64,000 nucleotides of DNA from Pseudarthrobacter raffinosi (GTDB lineage Bacteria; Actinomycetota; Actinomycetes; Actinomycetales; Micrococcaceae), in NCBI RefSeq assembly GCF_023913735.1, contig NZ_JAMXBH010000003.1, positions 124,001 through 188,000 on the forward strand. The letters run 5' to 3'. The position numbers and the translations under genes were made by a program. Position 1 is the first letter of the stretch. Each line of letters begins with the position of its first letter. The notes under the pieces were generated by a model. It saw nothing but the letters and a program-made list of their open reading frames with translations, searched no databases and was not told the origin of the DNA. Below are positions 53,195 through 64,000 of the stretch, one piece after another.

Positions 53195-53941
53195 GTGATG
53201 CGCAGTCCCGCCGCGTCAGCCGCGGTAATTCCCACAGCTATTCTGATGGCGCTGATGCTGGCGGGGTGCGGCCCGCAGCCAGGCCCGACGGCGAGTCCCA
53301 GCCCCACCGTCACGTCCGCGGCCACCGGAACCACCACTGCCGTGCCGACGGCGACAGTCTCGCCGAGCGCCACCGGCGCCGCGCCGGCGTCGGCCGCTTG
53401 GTCAAACTACACGACAGCGGACGGCCAACTGACGTTCGAACACCCGGCCGCGTGGAGCGTCCGGGACCCGGCCGGCGAACTGCCGGAGGGCGGCGGTGCC
53501 TTCGCCGAGGTGACCAACCAGGCCGGTAAGCCGCTCGCGACGCTCCGGACCAACATGGCCACCGGGTCCACGTGCCTGGAGCGGTTCCCGTACGAGGTGC
53601 TGGAGTCTGAAGAATTGCCGCTGCTGGCGCAGGGCGGCCCGGCGCCCTGGTTTGTTTTTGAGACCCGCGGCAACGATGCTGCGCCGGGTCCGGCCAACAC
53701 GCCGGCCGCGGCCTACGGCATCGCGTGGGCGGCGCCCACGGGCGACTCGGCCTGCGCCATCTTCCACTTCTTCACGTGGCCGCCCACCGCTGCCATGTTC
53801 GGCGCGTTCTACAACCCCGAGAACAACGTGACGCCGGGGGCCGAGTCTCTGCCGTACCTGGAGCAGGCCAAGAAGTACGCGGCGACCCCGGAGTACCAGG
53901 ACATCAAGCGGATGATCACCTCATTGCGGCCAGCGGATTAG
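53195..53941 (+). CDS. Hypothetical lipoprotein
   Basis: A 248-residue lipoprotein. The lipobox LAGC is at about residue 25, followed by a 40-residue Pro/Thr/Ser linker. The globular part (YTTADGQLTFEHPAAWSVRDP, ending TPEYQDIKRMITSLRP) resembles surface domains that begin with the FxHPxxW motif, seen in many actinobacterial lipoproteins of unknown role. The start is a GTG two codons upstream region or the ATG at 53198. Confidence 0.75.
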   Translation: MMRSPAASAAVIPTAILMALMLAGCGPQPGPTASPSPTVTSAATGTTTAVPTATVSPSATGAAPASAAWSNYTTADGQLTFEHPAAWSVRDPAGELPEGGGAFAEVTNQAGKPLATLRTNMATGSTCLERFPYEVLESEELPLLAQGGPAPWFVFETRGNDAAPGPANTPAAAYGIAWAAPTGDSACAIFHFFTWPPTAAMFGAFYNPENNVTPGAESLPYLEQAKKYAATPEYQDIKRMITSLRPAD

Positions 53942-54057
53942 GCGCCTGCGGGCTGGCTCAAGGTTCACACAAGATTTGTGCCGGCAGGCCAATTTCGACC
54001 TTTGCGCCCGCACGGATTCGGTAGATTGATCTCGGTTTCGGTCCCCCCACCGAAGCC

Positions 54058-54101
54058 CTGGAAGTCCCCGCGCTTGAGTTCAACTCGCGTGGGGGCTTCC
54101 A
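54058..54101. terminator. Long hairpin between convergent genes
   Basis: TGGAAG.CCCCGCG pairs with CGCG..GGGG.CTTCCA, with an inner GAGT/ACTC stem. It lies between the lipoprotein gene and the convergent aldo/keto reductase gene. Likely bidirectional terminator. Confidence 0.6.
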
Positions 54102-54131
54102 ACCAGGGGGCCTGCAGCTGGGGCTGCCACG

Positions 54132-55453
<1,322 letters not shown>

Positions 55454-57052
55454 ATGGCAGCGGTTACGGTGGACGATATTCTCTCGGACCTCCCCCTGGG
55501 TTTCGCCAGCCTCATCCTCCGGCCTGCCCCGGCCAGCTCTGCGATCGAACGGTTCCTGATCGTGGATGCGGATGATGAAACGTACGACGGCGGCGCAGCC
55601 TTTGTCCTGCTGATCGGCGTCCGCGGCCGCTCGGCTTTGCCCACGCTGCGGCGGCTCCTGAAGAACCCTCCGCCGGTGGTCGCCGTCAAGGGAAGATGTG
55701 AAGAGCTCGCCGAAGCCGAAGAACTGCTCCGCGATGCCGGCACGGGCCTGCTCCTGGTGGATCCGGGGGCTGACTGGGACCGGCTACTGTCCATTGCCAA
55801 GGACCGCATCCAGCCGCGCAGCTACCAGAGCGAAGTGCTGACGCTGCTGGAAGAGGACCTGTTTGCCATCGCCCAGACCACGGCCAGGCTCACATCCAGC
55901 CACGTGGTCATCGAAGACGCCGCCAACAAGGTCCTGGCATACTCCACCGTTTCGAACGACATCGACGAGCTGCGCAAGGCCTCCATCCTGGCCCGGCGTG
56001 GTCCGCGTAAATACGAGCTGCTGCTGAAGGACCTGGGCGCCTACCGTGAACTGCACAGGACCCGGCTGCCGGTGCGGGTACCGGCCCGGCCCCAGGACGG
56101 GCTGCGGGAACGGGTGGCCGTCACACTGTTCGCCGGGGACCGGATCATGGGCTACATCTGGCTGCAGGAAACCGGGGACGGCTTCGGCCCCGACGTTGAC
56201 TATGTGCTGAAAGGATCTGCTGCACGGGCCTCCGCCGAGCTGATCCGACACCGCAACCAGCAGTCCGTGCACATGCGCGAGGACCGCATTGTGCGGATCC
56301 TTTCAGGTTCGGCGGAAGCCGCTGCCAGTGCTTACAGCGAGAAGATCTCCGCTGAGCGCCCGGCCGCACTGATCCTGATAGGAATGCCCGATTCCGAAGC
56401 CCAAGCCGACGACGCAGCACTGAAGCACGGCGAACTCGCCAATCTGGCGTCCATCCACGCGGCCGCCTACAAGGCGTCCGCCGTCGTAGGCCAGTTCAAG
56501 GGCGACACTGCCGTCATTGTCCCTGGCCTGCAGTCAACCTCCGCGGAGCCCGGACTGCGGAGCCTGGCCGAGTCCATCGTCCGGGATGCCGGCAAGCACC
56601 TCGGCATCAGCCCGTTCGCAGCCGTGGGCCCGGTAGTCCCGGACCTGCTGTCCCTGCACACAACCACCCGGATCACCGAGGCCCTGTTGGGTTGCGTAGG
56701 CACGTCTCCGGACACATCTGTTGCCACCGTGGACGACTTCGAGGGAGAGATCCTCTTCCGCGAGGCGGTTCAGAATTTCACGTCCTCCACATTCCGCCAC
56801 CGCAGCCTTTCCGCGCTACTGCGGCAGGACGCCGAACTCGCGGAGACCCTGCACGCATACTTCGAAGCCTCACTCGATGTCGCCGAGTGCGCCAGCAGGA
56901 TGGGGCTGCACAAGAACACCGTCTACTACCGGATCAGCAAGGCATCCCGGGCGACCGGCCTGAGCTTCGGCAACCCCCGGGACTCGCTGGTGGCCCTGCT
57001 CCATATCCAGGAATGGGCCAGCACACACACAGAACAATTGGGCAGGAAATGA
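55454..57052 (+). CDS. PucR family transcriptional regulator
   Basis: A 532-residue regulator. The N-terminal 125 residues match the purine-catabolism-regulator-like ligand domain, a central region resembles the GGDEF-like CdaR module, and the C-terminus has the PucR helix-turn-helix (AECASRMGLHKNTVYYRIS). It overlaps the glutaminase gene by four bases, so it is co-transcribed with the genes it likely controls. The inducer may be an amino acid. Confidence 0.9.
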   Translation: MAAVTVDDILSDLPLGFASLILRPAPASSAIERFLIVDADDETYDGGAAFVLLIGVRGRSALPTLRRLLKNPPPVVAVKGRCEELAEAEELLRDAGTGLLLVDPGADWDRLLSIAKDRIQPRSYQSEVLTLLEEDLFAIAQTTARLTSSHVVIEDAANKVLAYSTVSNDIDELRKASILARRGPRKYELLLKDLGAYRELHRTRLPVRVPARPQDGLRERVAVTLFAGDRIMGYIWLQETGDGFGPDVDYVLKGSAARASAELIRHRNQQSVHMREDRIVRILSGSAEAAASAYSEKISAERPAALILIGMPDSEAQADDAALKHGELANLASIHAAAYKASAVVGQFKGDTAVIVPGLQSTSAEPGLRSLAESIVRDAGKHLGISPFAAVGPVVPDLLSLHTTTRITEALLGCVGTSPDTSVATVDDFEGEILFREAVQNFTSSTFRHRSLSALLRQDAELAETLHAYFEASLDVAECASRMGLHKNTVYYRISKASRATGLSFGNPRDSLVALLHIQEWASTHTEQLGRK

Positions 57053-57981
57053 CCACAGCACTCGAAGCACCGCCGTTGGACGCAATACTGGACGACATCG
57101 TCCGCGGACACAGGCCACAGCGGGAAACCGGTTCTGTCCCGGCCAACATCCCCCTCCTGGCAGCGGTACCCTTCGACAGGTTCGGGATCGCCGTCGCCAC
57201 CACTTCCGGTGGGGTGTTCCGTTCCGGCGATGCCGACGTCCCCTTTTCCGTCCAGAGCATCTCCAAGGTGTTCACACTGGCAATGGCGCTTCGAGGCGAC
57301 AGCTCAGGAACCCTGTGGTCCCGCGTGCTGCGCGAACCGTCCGGCACCTCGTTTAACTCCCTGGTTCAGCTGGAACTGGAGCACGGCATCCCGCGGAACC
57401 CTTTCATCAACGCCGGTGCCCTGGTGGTCACCGATCACCTGATGGAAGAAACGTCCGACGCCGCCACCCAGGTGTTGCGGTTCCTCACCGACCAGGCGGG
57501 CAGCGCAGGGCCCTTCATCGATGAGGCCGCGGCAGCCAGCGAGCTTTCCAGCAGCAGCCGCAACCTGGCGTTGGCGCATTTCCTGAAGGGCTTCGGCAAC
57601 CTGAGGCAGGCCGCGGAATCAGTGGTGGAAAACTACGTCCGCCAATGCTCCATCATGATGACCTGCGTTGAACTCGCCAAAGCCGGACTCTTCCTCGCCC
57701 GCGACGGCCAGGGAGCGCTCGGAACAGTGGTGTCCCCCAGCGACGCGAAACGCATCGGCTCCATCATGCTGACATGCGGGATGTATGACGCTGCTGGCGA
57801 GTTCGCCTACCGCGTGGGCCTTCCCGGAAAAAGCGGTGTGGGCGGCGGGATCCTAGTCATCGTTCCAGGTGTTTGCGCCATTTGCGTCTGGAGCCCTCGG
57901 CTGGACGCCAAAGGAAACTCCCTGGCCGGCACCGCGGCTCTCGCCGACCTTTCCGAACGCACCGGCTGGTCCGTTTTCTAA
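57049..57981 (+). CDS. glsA: Glutaminase
   Basis: A 310-residue serine-dependent glutaminase releasing ammonia from L-glutamine to give glutamate. The Ser-xx-Lys pair is S70/K73 (VQSISKVF), and [24 protein letters not shown] is the conserved central block. Cytoplasmic, usual length. It lies between the PucR regulator and an amino acid permease, indicating an amino acid catabolic operon. Confidence 0.94.
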   Translation: MTTALEAPPLDAILDDIVRGHRPQRETGSVPANIPLLAAVPFDRFGIAVATTSGGVFRSGDADVPFSVQSISKVFTLAMALRGDSSGTLWSRVLREPSGTSFNSLVQLELEHGIPRNPFINAGALVVTDHLMEETSDAATQVLRFLTDQAGSAGPFIDEAAAASELSSSSRNLALAHFLKGFGNLRQAAESVVENYVRQCSIMMTCVELAKAGLFLARDGQGALGTVVSPSDAKRIGSIMLTCGMYDAAGEFAYRVGLPGKSGVGGGILVIVPGVCAICVWSPRLDAKGNSLAGTAALADLSERTGWSVF

Positions 57982-58064
57982 CCTGCTTTCTAACCCGCCG
58001 GGTGCACACCCCCACAGCTTCTTCCCAACCCAGCAGGATCTTCTCCGTATCGAAAGGATCAACC

Positions 58065-59585
58065 ATGCCCATCAACCCCAATGACGAGGTTGTACTGCAA
58101 CAGGCCGACGGCGGCCACGCTCACGCCTCTGAATCGGCGCTGCATGCCGAGGATAAGGGGTACCACAAGAACCTCAAGCCGCGGCAGATCCAGATGATCG
58201 CCATCGGCGGCGCGATCGGCACCGGCCTGTTCCTCGGCGCCGGCGGCCGCCTCAACGCCGCCGGCCCGTCACTGGTCATCGCCTACGCCGTCTGCGGCTT
58301 CTTCGCGTTCCTTATCCTGCGGGCGCTGGGCGAACTGGTCCTGCACCGCCCGTCGTCGGGCTCGTTCGTCTCCTACGCCCGCGAATTCTTCGGCGAGAAA
58401 GCCGCGTTCGTCTCCGGCTGGTTCTACTGGATCAACTGGGCCACCACCACCATCGTGGACATCACCGCCGCCGCACTCTACATGAACTTCTTCGGCAACT
58501 ACATCCCCTGGATGGCCGAAGTACCGCAGTGGGCCTGGGCCCTCATCGCCCTGCTGGTGGTGCTCTGCCTGAACCTCGTCTCCGTAAAGGTGTTCGGCGA
58601 GATGGAATTCTGGTTCGCCCTGATCAAGGTCGCCGCACTGGTGGTCTTCCTCGTGGTGGGCACCTACTTCGTCATCTTCGGCACCCCCGTCGACGGCCAG
58701 CCCGTGGGCCTGAGCCTCCTCTCGGACAACGGCGGCGTCTTCCCCAACGGCCTGCTCCCCATGATCATCCTCATGCAGGGCGTCCTGTTCGCCTACGCCT
58801 CCATTGAACTCGTCGGCACCGCCGCCGGCGAGACCGAAAACCCCGAAAAGATCATGCCCAAAGCCATCAACTCCGTGGTCTTCCGGATCGCGGTCTTCTA
58901 CGTCGGCTCCGTCATCCTCCTCGCCCTCCTGCTGCCCTACACCTCCTACGAAAAGGGCGTCAGCCCGTTCGTGACATTCTTCGGCTCCATCGGCATCCAG
59001 GGCGTGGACGTCATCATGAACCTCGTCGTCCTCACCGCCGCGCTCTCCTCCCTCAACGCCGGCCTATACTCCACCGGCCGCATACTCCGGTCCATGTCCG
59101 TGAACGGCTCCGCCCCGAAATTCGCGGGCCGCATGAACAAAGCCGGCGTCCCCTACGGCGGCATCGCCATCACCGCCGGCGTCTCCCTCCTCGGCGTCCC
59201 GCTGAACTACCTCGTACCCGCACAGGCCTTCGAAATCGTGCTGAACGTCGCCTCCGTCGGCATCGTCATGACCTGGGCAACCATTGTGCTCTGCCAGATC
59301 CAGCTCCAACGCTGGGCGAACAAAGGCTGGCTCAAACGCCCCTCCTTCCGGATGTTCGGCGCCCCGTACACCGGCTACCTCTCACTGCTCTTCCTCGCGG
59401 GCGTGCTGGTGATGGTGTTCATCGACTCACCCCTCACCATGCTCGTCACCGCCATCGCCTCCGCACTCATGGTGGCCGGCTGGTACGCCTGCCGCCAACG
59501 AATCCGTGAAATCGCCGAAACCCGCGAAGGCTTCACAGGCACCGCCCCCGTCATCGCCAACCCGCCCGCGGAGACCTTCAGATAA
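58065..59585 (+). CDS. APC family amino acid permease
   Basis: A 506-residue amino acid transporter with 12 helices. The start of helix 1, [17 protein letters not shown], is the amino acid-binding signature of the GabP/AnsP branch, with [14 protein letters not shown] after it. An AAAGGA precedes the ATG. It follows glutaminase by about 80 bases and probably imports asparagine, glutamine or a related amino acid. Confidence 0.93.
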   Translation: MPINPNDEVVLQQADGGHAHASESALHAEDKGYHKNLKPRQIQMIAIGGAIGTGLFLGAGGRLNAAGPSLVIAYAVCGFFAFLILRALGELVLHRPSSGSFVSYAREFFGEKAAFVSGWFYWINWATTTIVDITAAALYMNFFGNYIPWMAEVPQWAWALIALLVVLCLNLVSVKVFGEMEFWFALIKVAALVVFLVVGTYFVIFGTPVDGQPVGLSLLSDNGGVFPNGLLPMIILMQGVLFAYASIELVGTAAGETENPEKIMPKAINSVVFRIAVFYVGSVILLALLLPYTSYEKGVSPFVTFFGSIGIQGVDVIMNLVVLTAALSSLNAGLYSTGRILRSMSVNGSAPKFAGRMNKAGVPYGGIAITAGVSLLGVPLNYLVPAQAFEIVLNVASVGIVMTWATIVLCQIQLQRWANKGWLKRPSFRMFGAPYTGYLSLLFLAGVLVMVFIDSPLTMLVTAIASALMVAGWYACRQRIREIAETREGFTGTAPVIANPPAETFR

Positions 59586-59640
59586 ACCCCGCACCATCCA
59601 CTACGAACGCCAAACCAGTCCAAACAGCCAAAGAAAGCCC

Positions 59641-61395
59641 ATGACAACGGAAACCGAAGCAACCCTGACCGCATCCCACACCCTGCCCGCCGCCGTCGGG
59701 AATTCCGAGCAAGGCTCCCGGCAGGCACGCCATTCGGAGGAGCCCCACGCCGGCGCCGGCCAGGCACTGAAATCAGCCGGGCACCTGATTGTTGATTCGC
59801 TGGTGGCCCATGGTGTGGAGCGCACCTATGTGGTTCCCGGCGAGAGCTTCCTGGACGTCCTGGACGGCCTGCACAACTCGGATATTGAAACAATCGTCTG
59901 CCGGCACGAGGGCGGCGCCGCCTACATGGCCGAGGCCGACGGCAAGATGCACCAGCGCCCGGGCATAGCGATGGTGACCCGGGGGCCCGGCGCGGCCAAC
60001 GCGCATGTGGGGCTGCACACCGCATGGCAGGACTCCACCCCCATGCTGCTGTTCGTCGGCCTGATCCCGTTCGCGCACCGGGACCGGGAGGCGTTTCAGG
60101 AGTTCGACATCAAGGCCTGGTTCGGTACGGGCGCGAAGCGCGTCATGGTCCTTGACCACGCGGAGCGGGCGTCCGAGATCGTGGCCGAGGCGATGTTTGC
60201 GGCCATGAGCGGGCGGCCTGGCCCTGTGGTGGTGGGCCTGCCGGAGGACATCATCCGGCAGCAGATTGACCCGGCGCTGCATCCCGCCATTCCGGTGGCG
60301 GCCGGGGGCATGAGCAGCTCCGACGCCGCCGCCCTGGAGGCTGCGCTGGCAGAGTCCAGCAAGCCGCTTTTTGTCACCGGCGGCAACGACTGGACGCAGG
60401 CAGCGGCGGACCAGCTGACGGGGTGGCTGGAACGGCACCATATTCCGGCAGCAGCTGAATGGCGGACGCAGGGAACGGTGTCCTTCGATTCCTCGTCCTA
60501 CGTGGGCCCCATTGGCTACGGCCGGCCCCGCCCCACCTACGACCTCCTGGAGGAAACCGACCTGCTGGTGTTTGTGGGGACAGTGCCGGGCGACGTGATT
60601 ACGGACGGGTTCGTCTGCCGGCAGGACTGGAACAAAAAGAACTTCCTGGTCACAGCCGACCCCTCACTCCGTGGCCGGTCGGGGCCCGTTTCACGGCAGA
60701 TTCTGGCCAAGCCCGAGGCCTTTGTCCGCGACCTTGTGGGGATCGACCTGCCGGTGAAGGAAGAGTGGAAAGCGTGGACGGACCAGATGCGGGGCGAGCA
60801 GGAGCGGTTCGCCGCGCTACCGCCGGCGGCGCCGGCAGCGGGGCAGGCGAGGATGGACACTTTGATGGCGAACCTGGTGCCAAAGCTGCCCGAGGATTCA
60901 CTGGTGACGTTCGGCGCGGGGGAGCACACCAACTGGGCCCACCGCTACTTCCCCACCCGCCGCTACGCCTCCATGATCAGCGCCCGCAACGGCTCCATGG
61001 GCTACTCCGTCCCCTCGGCCATCGCCGCTTCGCTGGCCGAACCCAGACGCCGAGTGGTCACCATCGCCGGGGACGGCGAGTTCCTCATGAACGGCCAGGA
61101 ACTGGCAACCGCGGCCCAGTACGGGGCCACGCCGCTGGTGATCGTTATGGACAACCAGGAATACGGCACCATCCGCACCCACCAGGAGCGTCACTATCCC
61201 TCGCGCGTCTCCGGAACCCAGCTGAAGAATCCGGACTTCGGCCTGATGGCCCGGGCCTTCGGCGGTTTCGGGATCACTGTCACCGAGGACTGTGACGTTC
61301 CGGCCGCACTGGAGGCCGCCTTGGCGGCCATCGACGAGGACGGTGTCTTCGCCCTCATCCATCTCATCGTGGAACAGCGCGTTAAGGCCTACTGA
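59641..61395 (+). CDS. Thiamine diphosphate-dependent enzyme (acetolactate synthase-like)
   Basis: A 584-residue ThDP enzyme with a 40-residue polar N-terminal extension. The catalytic Glu is E90 (RHEGGAAYMAEADG), and the ThDP/Mg motif GDGEFLMNGQELATAAQYG followed by MDNQEYGTI closes the C-terminal domain. It belongs to the broad IlvB/benzoylformate decarboxylase family, where the activity varies; acetolactate synthase is not assured. It is the last gene of the PucR-glutaminase-permease unit and would act on a 2-oxo acid from amino acid breakdown. Confidence 0.88.
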   Translation: MTTETEATLTASHTLPAAVGNSEQGSRQARHSEEPHAGAGQALKSAGHLIVDSLVAHGVERTYVVPGESFLDVLDGLHNSDIETIVCRHEGGAAYMAEADGKMHQRPGIAMVTRGPGAANAHVGLHTAWQDSTPMLLFVGLIPFAHRDREAFQEFDIKAWFGTGAKRVMVLDHAERASEIVAEAMFAAMSGRPGPVVVGLPEDIIRQQIDPALHPAIPVAAGGMSSSDAAALEAALAESSKPLFVTGGNDWTQAAADQLTGWLERHHIPAAAEWRTQGTVSFDSSSYVGPIGYGRPRPTYDLLEETDLLVFVGTVPGDVITDGFVCRQDWNKKNFLVTADPSLRGRSGPVSRQILAKPEAFVRDLVGIDLPVKEEWKAWTDQMRGEQERFAALPPAAPAAGQARMDTLMANLVPKLPEDSLVTFGAGEHTNWAHRYFPTRRYASMISARNGSMGYSVPSAIAASLAEPRRRVVTIAGDGEFLMNGQELATAAQYGATPLVIVMDNQEYGTIRTHQERHYPSRVSGTQLKNPDFGLMARAFGGFGITVTEDCDVPAALEAALAAIDEDGVFALIHLIVEQRVKAY

Positions 61396-61612
61396 GCCCC
61401 AGTAATCCTCACAGAACAGCGGACGACGGCGGGACTGCTCAGTACGATCCTTACGCCTTGCCCGAAGTCAGGCATCTGCTCACCCGCCCCGGCTGTGCAC
61501 AGTCTCAACTAGCCCGGCATCTGCTGGACGCGGAGCCGGAAATTTCCCATGGGCTACGGCGAGACCGCGCATGGGAACCACCAACCAGGCAGCAGAGCCT
61601 AACAGCGCGTCC

Positions 61613-62923
61613 TCAGTTGCGCGGTTTCGTCAGGGCAGAGACCCGGCCCGTGCCGTCGTAGCCTCCCGCAGGGGCCTTGAGTCCGTAGATGCTGCCAACG
61701 GTGGGCGCGACGTCGACGGTCCGGGCAGCCTTGGAGGACACCGATCCTTTCACTACCAGCGGGCTGCCGCCTGATACGAAGAAGGGAATGGGCTCTGTGG
61801 CGGGGTGACCGTGGTTGCCAGGGATCGGGTTGGATGCGACGTACGGATCGGAGAAGCGCCAGCCCGCCCGGCAGTATGCCACCAGGTCTCCGGCCTCGTC
61901 GCCCAGCCGCAGGTCCGCCGGCTTGTTGACCGAGAGCACGCCCTCATGGGCTCTGACCAGCTGTTCGACGGCGGCCAGTCCGGCCATGCGGTCCGGTTCG
62001 GGGCCGGTCCAGTAGAGCAGGTCCGCGCCGCCGTTCTGGGCAATCGTGATGTTCGACTGCAGCTCCGGACGGGACTGGAGGATGAGGTTGATCGAGATGA
62101 GGTTGCTGGGGATGGACCAGTCCATGGAATGGTCGGCGAGGACCACCACTACGCTGGAGTCCCATTTGCCGGCGTTCTTGAGGTGGTCGATGAAGCGCCC
62201 CACCTGCAGGTCTGTTTCCGCCAGGGCAGCCTCACGCGCCGCCCGCAGCGTGGTTCCGGAAAGGTCTGAGTGGCCCACGCGGTCGATGTCGCCCAGATTG
62301 GTGAACACAAAGTCCGGGTCCGGCCCGTTCACCATCGCCAGCAGGGCGTCCATGGTGGCGGCGTCGGGCGCGTGGCCGGTTACGGGAAGCACTGGCTGGG
62401 GTTCCCACCGATAGCTGGCGCGGGCACCGAAGATGCCGTAAAGGTACTTCTTGCTAAGCACGGAGCCGGTGGTGAGGCCGAGCTCCTGCAGCCGCTCCAG
62501 GAGAGTCGGGAAGTGCAGGTCCGTGGGCCGGTCGAGGTTGCGGACAACGCCGTCGGTCCGGTCGAAGATGGAGTTGGCCGGCACGCCCGAGCGGTCCGGG
62601 CGGACACCCGTCATCATCATGACGTGGTTGGGGATGGTCTCCATCACCGGCAGGGAGCGTGCCGCCGGGAAATTTGTGCCTGCATCGCGCAGTGCAGCCA
62701 GCCTCGGCGTCAGCGCGGGCGTGATTTCGTCCGGCCGGCAGCCGTCCACCACCAGCACGTAGCTTCGGGTCCGTCCAGCGGCGGGGGCAGCCCAGGCGGT
62801 GCCCGGTGCCGCCGAAAGGACGACGGCGGCCCCGCCGGCGGCGGCGATTTGCAGGAACTGCCGGCGTCCCGGCGTCGAAAGTCTGCTGCTGGCGGGCGTG
62901 CCCTGCTGCGGTGAACGGCTCAT
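61613..62923 (-). CDS. Tat-exported alkaline phosphatase superfamily protein
   Basis: A 436-residue secreted enzyme. The twin-arginine signal is GRRQFLQ (R20-R21) with a cleavage site near AWA/AP. The fold is that of nucleotide pyrophosphatase/phosphodiesterases: metal ligand VVDGCRPDE, Thr nucleophile in PVMETIPNH, and DHSMDW and GNHGH with further metal ligands. It releases phosphate from organic phosphoesters outside the cell. Its ATG overlaps the stop of the phoD gene. Confidence 0.88.
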   Translation of the reverse strand: MSRSPQQGTPASSRLSTPGRRQFLQIAAAGGAAVVLSAAPGTAWAAPAAGRTRSYVLVVDGCRPDEITPALTPRLAALRDAGTNFPAARSLPVMETIPNHVMMMTGVRPDRSGVPANSIFDRTDGVVRNLDRPTDLHFPTLLERLQELGLTTGSVLSKKYLYGIFGARASYRWEPQPVLPVTGHAPDAATMDALLAMVNGPDPDFVFTNLGDIDRVGHSDLSGTTLRAAREAALAETDLQVGRFIDHLKNAGKWDSSVVVVLADHSMDWSIPSNLISINLILQSRPELQSNITIAQNGGADLLYWTGPEPDRMAGLAAVEQLVRAHEGVLSVNKPADLRLGDEAGDLVAYCRAGWRFSDPYVASNPIPGNHGHPATEPIPFFVSGGSPLVVKGSVSSKAARTVDVAPTVGSIYGLKAPAGGYDGTGRVSALTKPRN

Positions 62924-64000
62924 TGGAGTCCTCCCTGCGTCGGGGTGACTTTGCCGGAGTTGGCTTGGACGTTGAATGACGTGGACAGTGTGGAGCCTGA
63001 GTTGGCGGAGGTGCGTTCGGCGAGGACGTACCAGTCCATCCGAACGCCGGCGGCGGTCACGTCGAGGACGGAGTAGCCGTGCGAGTCGAAGTCCAGGTAC
63101 TTCACATGCGGGTTGGCCGCCTTGATGGCGTTCTCGACGCCGACGGATCCGGTCCGGGGCGGAACGTTCAGGATGTCGTCGAGGTTGTCGCTCGTGACGG
63201 AGGTGCAGACCAGTTCCGCGGCAACGGAATCGCCGGTGGCCGGGTAGCTGGCCGGGTCGGCGGGGATGTCGCATGCCCAGCCGGAGTGGATGTCGCCGGT
63301 GAGGAACACGGTGTCCTTGACGGCGTTATCCCGCAGGTGGCGGACCACGCGGTTGCGGTCCGCCTCGTAGCCGTCCCATTGGTCCACGTTATAAGGCACG
63401 CCGCTGATGCTCGTGCCGCCCATCAGCTTTTGGACACCGGCCAGTTCTGCGGTGTTCAGGGTCGAGGGAACGCGGACGGGCGCAATCATGACGGGATTGC
63501 CCACAAGCTTCCATTGCGGGCCCGTGGACTTGAGGTTGCCCAGCAGCCAGTCCATCTGAGCGGCGCCGGTGATAGTGCGGGCGGGGCTGCTGATAGAGGG
63601 ATCCGCACCGTTGGCGGCCTGCTGGTCACGGTAGGAGCGCAGGTCCAGCATGGACAGGCTGGCGAGGGAGCCGAAGTCCAGGCGTCGGTACAGTTGGCCC
63701 CCCGGCTCATAGCGCACGGGCATCCATTCGGTGTAAGCCTTCTGCGCGGCGGCGACGCGCTCGCTCCACGCGCCTTCGGCGCCCTCGGTGTGGTTTTCGG
63801 CGCCGCCCTTCCAGGCGTCGTTGGCCGATTCATGATCATCCCAGGTCACGATGAACGGGGCGGCGGCGTGCAGGGCTTGCAGGTCAGGGTCGGTTTTGTA
63901 CTGGGCGTGACGGCGCCGATAGTGCTCGAGCTGTGTCATTTCGTGGGCGGGTTCGTGGGGGCGGACGACGACGTCGCGCGCCTGGTATTCGCCGGGCCCG
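62920..64000 (-). CDS. phoD: Alkaline phosphatase PhoD, N-terminus outside the window
   Basis: The C-terminal 360 residues of a PhoD-type phosphatase/phosphodiesterase. Calcium/iron-site motifs are visible: TWDDHESANDAW, NPVMIAPV and LTGDIHSGW. Open frame runs to the window edge without a start (GEYQARDVVVRPHEP lies before the first ATG), so the 5' part with Tat signal is missing. Its TGA overlaps the start of the phosphatase gene, so both form one unit, likely phosphate-starvation controlled. Confidence 0.92.
   Translation of the reverse strand, partial: GPGEYQARDVVVRPHEPAHEMTQLEHYRRRHAQYKTDPDLQALHAAAPFIVTWDDHESANDAWKGGAENHTEGAEGAWSERVAAAQKAYTEWMPVRYEPGGQLYRRLDFGSLASLSMLDLRSYRDQQAANGADPSISSPARTITGAAQMDWLLGNLKSTGPQWKLVGNPVMIAPVRVPSTLNTAELAGVQKLMGGTSISGVPYNVDQWDGYEADRNRVVRHLRDNAVKDTVFLTGDIHSGWACDIPADPASYPATGDSVAAELVCTSVTSDNLDDILNVPPRTGSVGVENAIKAANPHVKYLDFDSHGYSVLDVTAAGVRMDWYVLAERTSANSGSTLSTSFNVQANSGKVTPTQGGLQ

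Overview
The window is high-GC chromosomal DNA of an actinobacterium, most likely of the Arthrobacter/Pseudarthrobacter group (Micrococcaceae). This is inferred from composition, frequent GTG/TTG starts, a DUF3073 protein, a septum-formation-type protein, an HspR-type (HAIR) operator before clpB and the overall gene content. There is no rRNA, tRNA, CRISPR array, phage or intact insertion sequence. The DNA is a mosaic of short operons with several gene remnants.

Left part (0-20 kb): two MFS transporters, a methyltransferase, an RGG-rich DEAD-box helicase preceded by a leader with an intrinsic terminator, an MBL hydrolase, an aldo/keto reductase, and a P-loop kinase. Next comes a pair of SMR transporters behind a sequence that fits a guanidine-III riboswitch, so they are probably guanidinium exporters. 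Ferritin, HutD, a phosphotransferase-like protein, TrpF, YccF, a VOC protein, a DUF4031-HD fusion and a BBE flavoenzyme follow. A molybdate operon (HTH-TOBE protein, modA, modB, modC) closes this part.

Middle (19.5-42 kb): remnants of a trypsin-like protease, a YciI protein and an SDR lie around clpB and a small ribbon-helix-helix/VOC gene pair. Then come purF-purM and a four-gene operon encoding a response-regulator-PP2C phosphatase, a cellulose-synthase-like glycosyltransferase, a STAS protein and an RsbW-like kinase. That operon looks like a partner-switch module built around a polysaccharide synthase. Two small genes (39 and 44 codons), a peroxiredoxin, LysE, lipoproteins and an SRPBCC protein follow. 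A gene graveyard at 40.6-42.3 kb holds fragments of a likely FMN reductase, a histidine kinase and a HutH-like lyase.

Right part (42-64 kb): a histidine-utilisation locus carries hutU (without a normal start codon), a NitT/TauT-type ABC importer, a divergent IclR regulator, an AllC-like amidohydrolase and hutF. hutI is absent here and the hutH-like gene is broken. Further on are an EamA exporter with a truncated LysR gene, an aldo/keto reductase, and a PucR regulator-glutaminase-amino acid permease-TPP enzyme operon. The edge holds a Tat-exported phosphatase overlapping the end of a phoD gene that runs out of the window.

Many gene ends carry long hairpins. Two of these, 20 kb apart, are near-identical 60-base palindromes.
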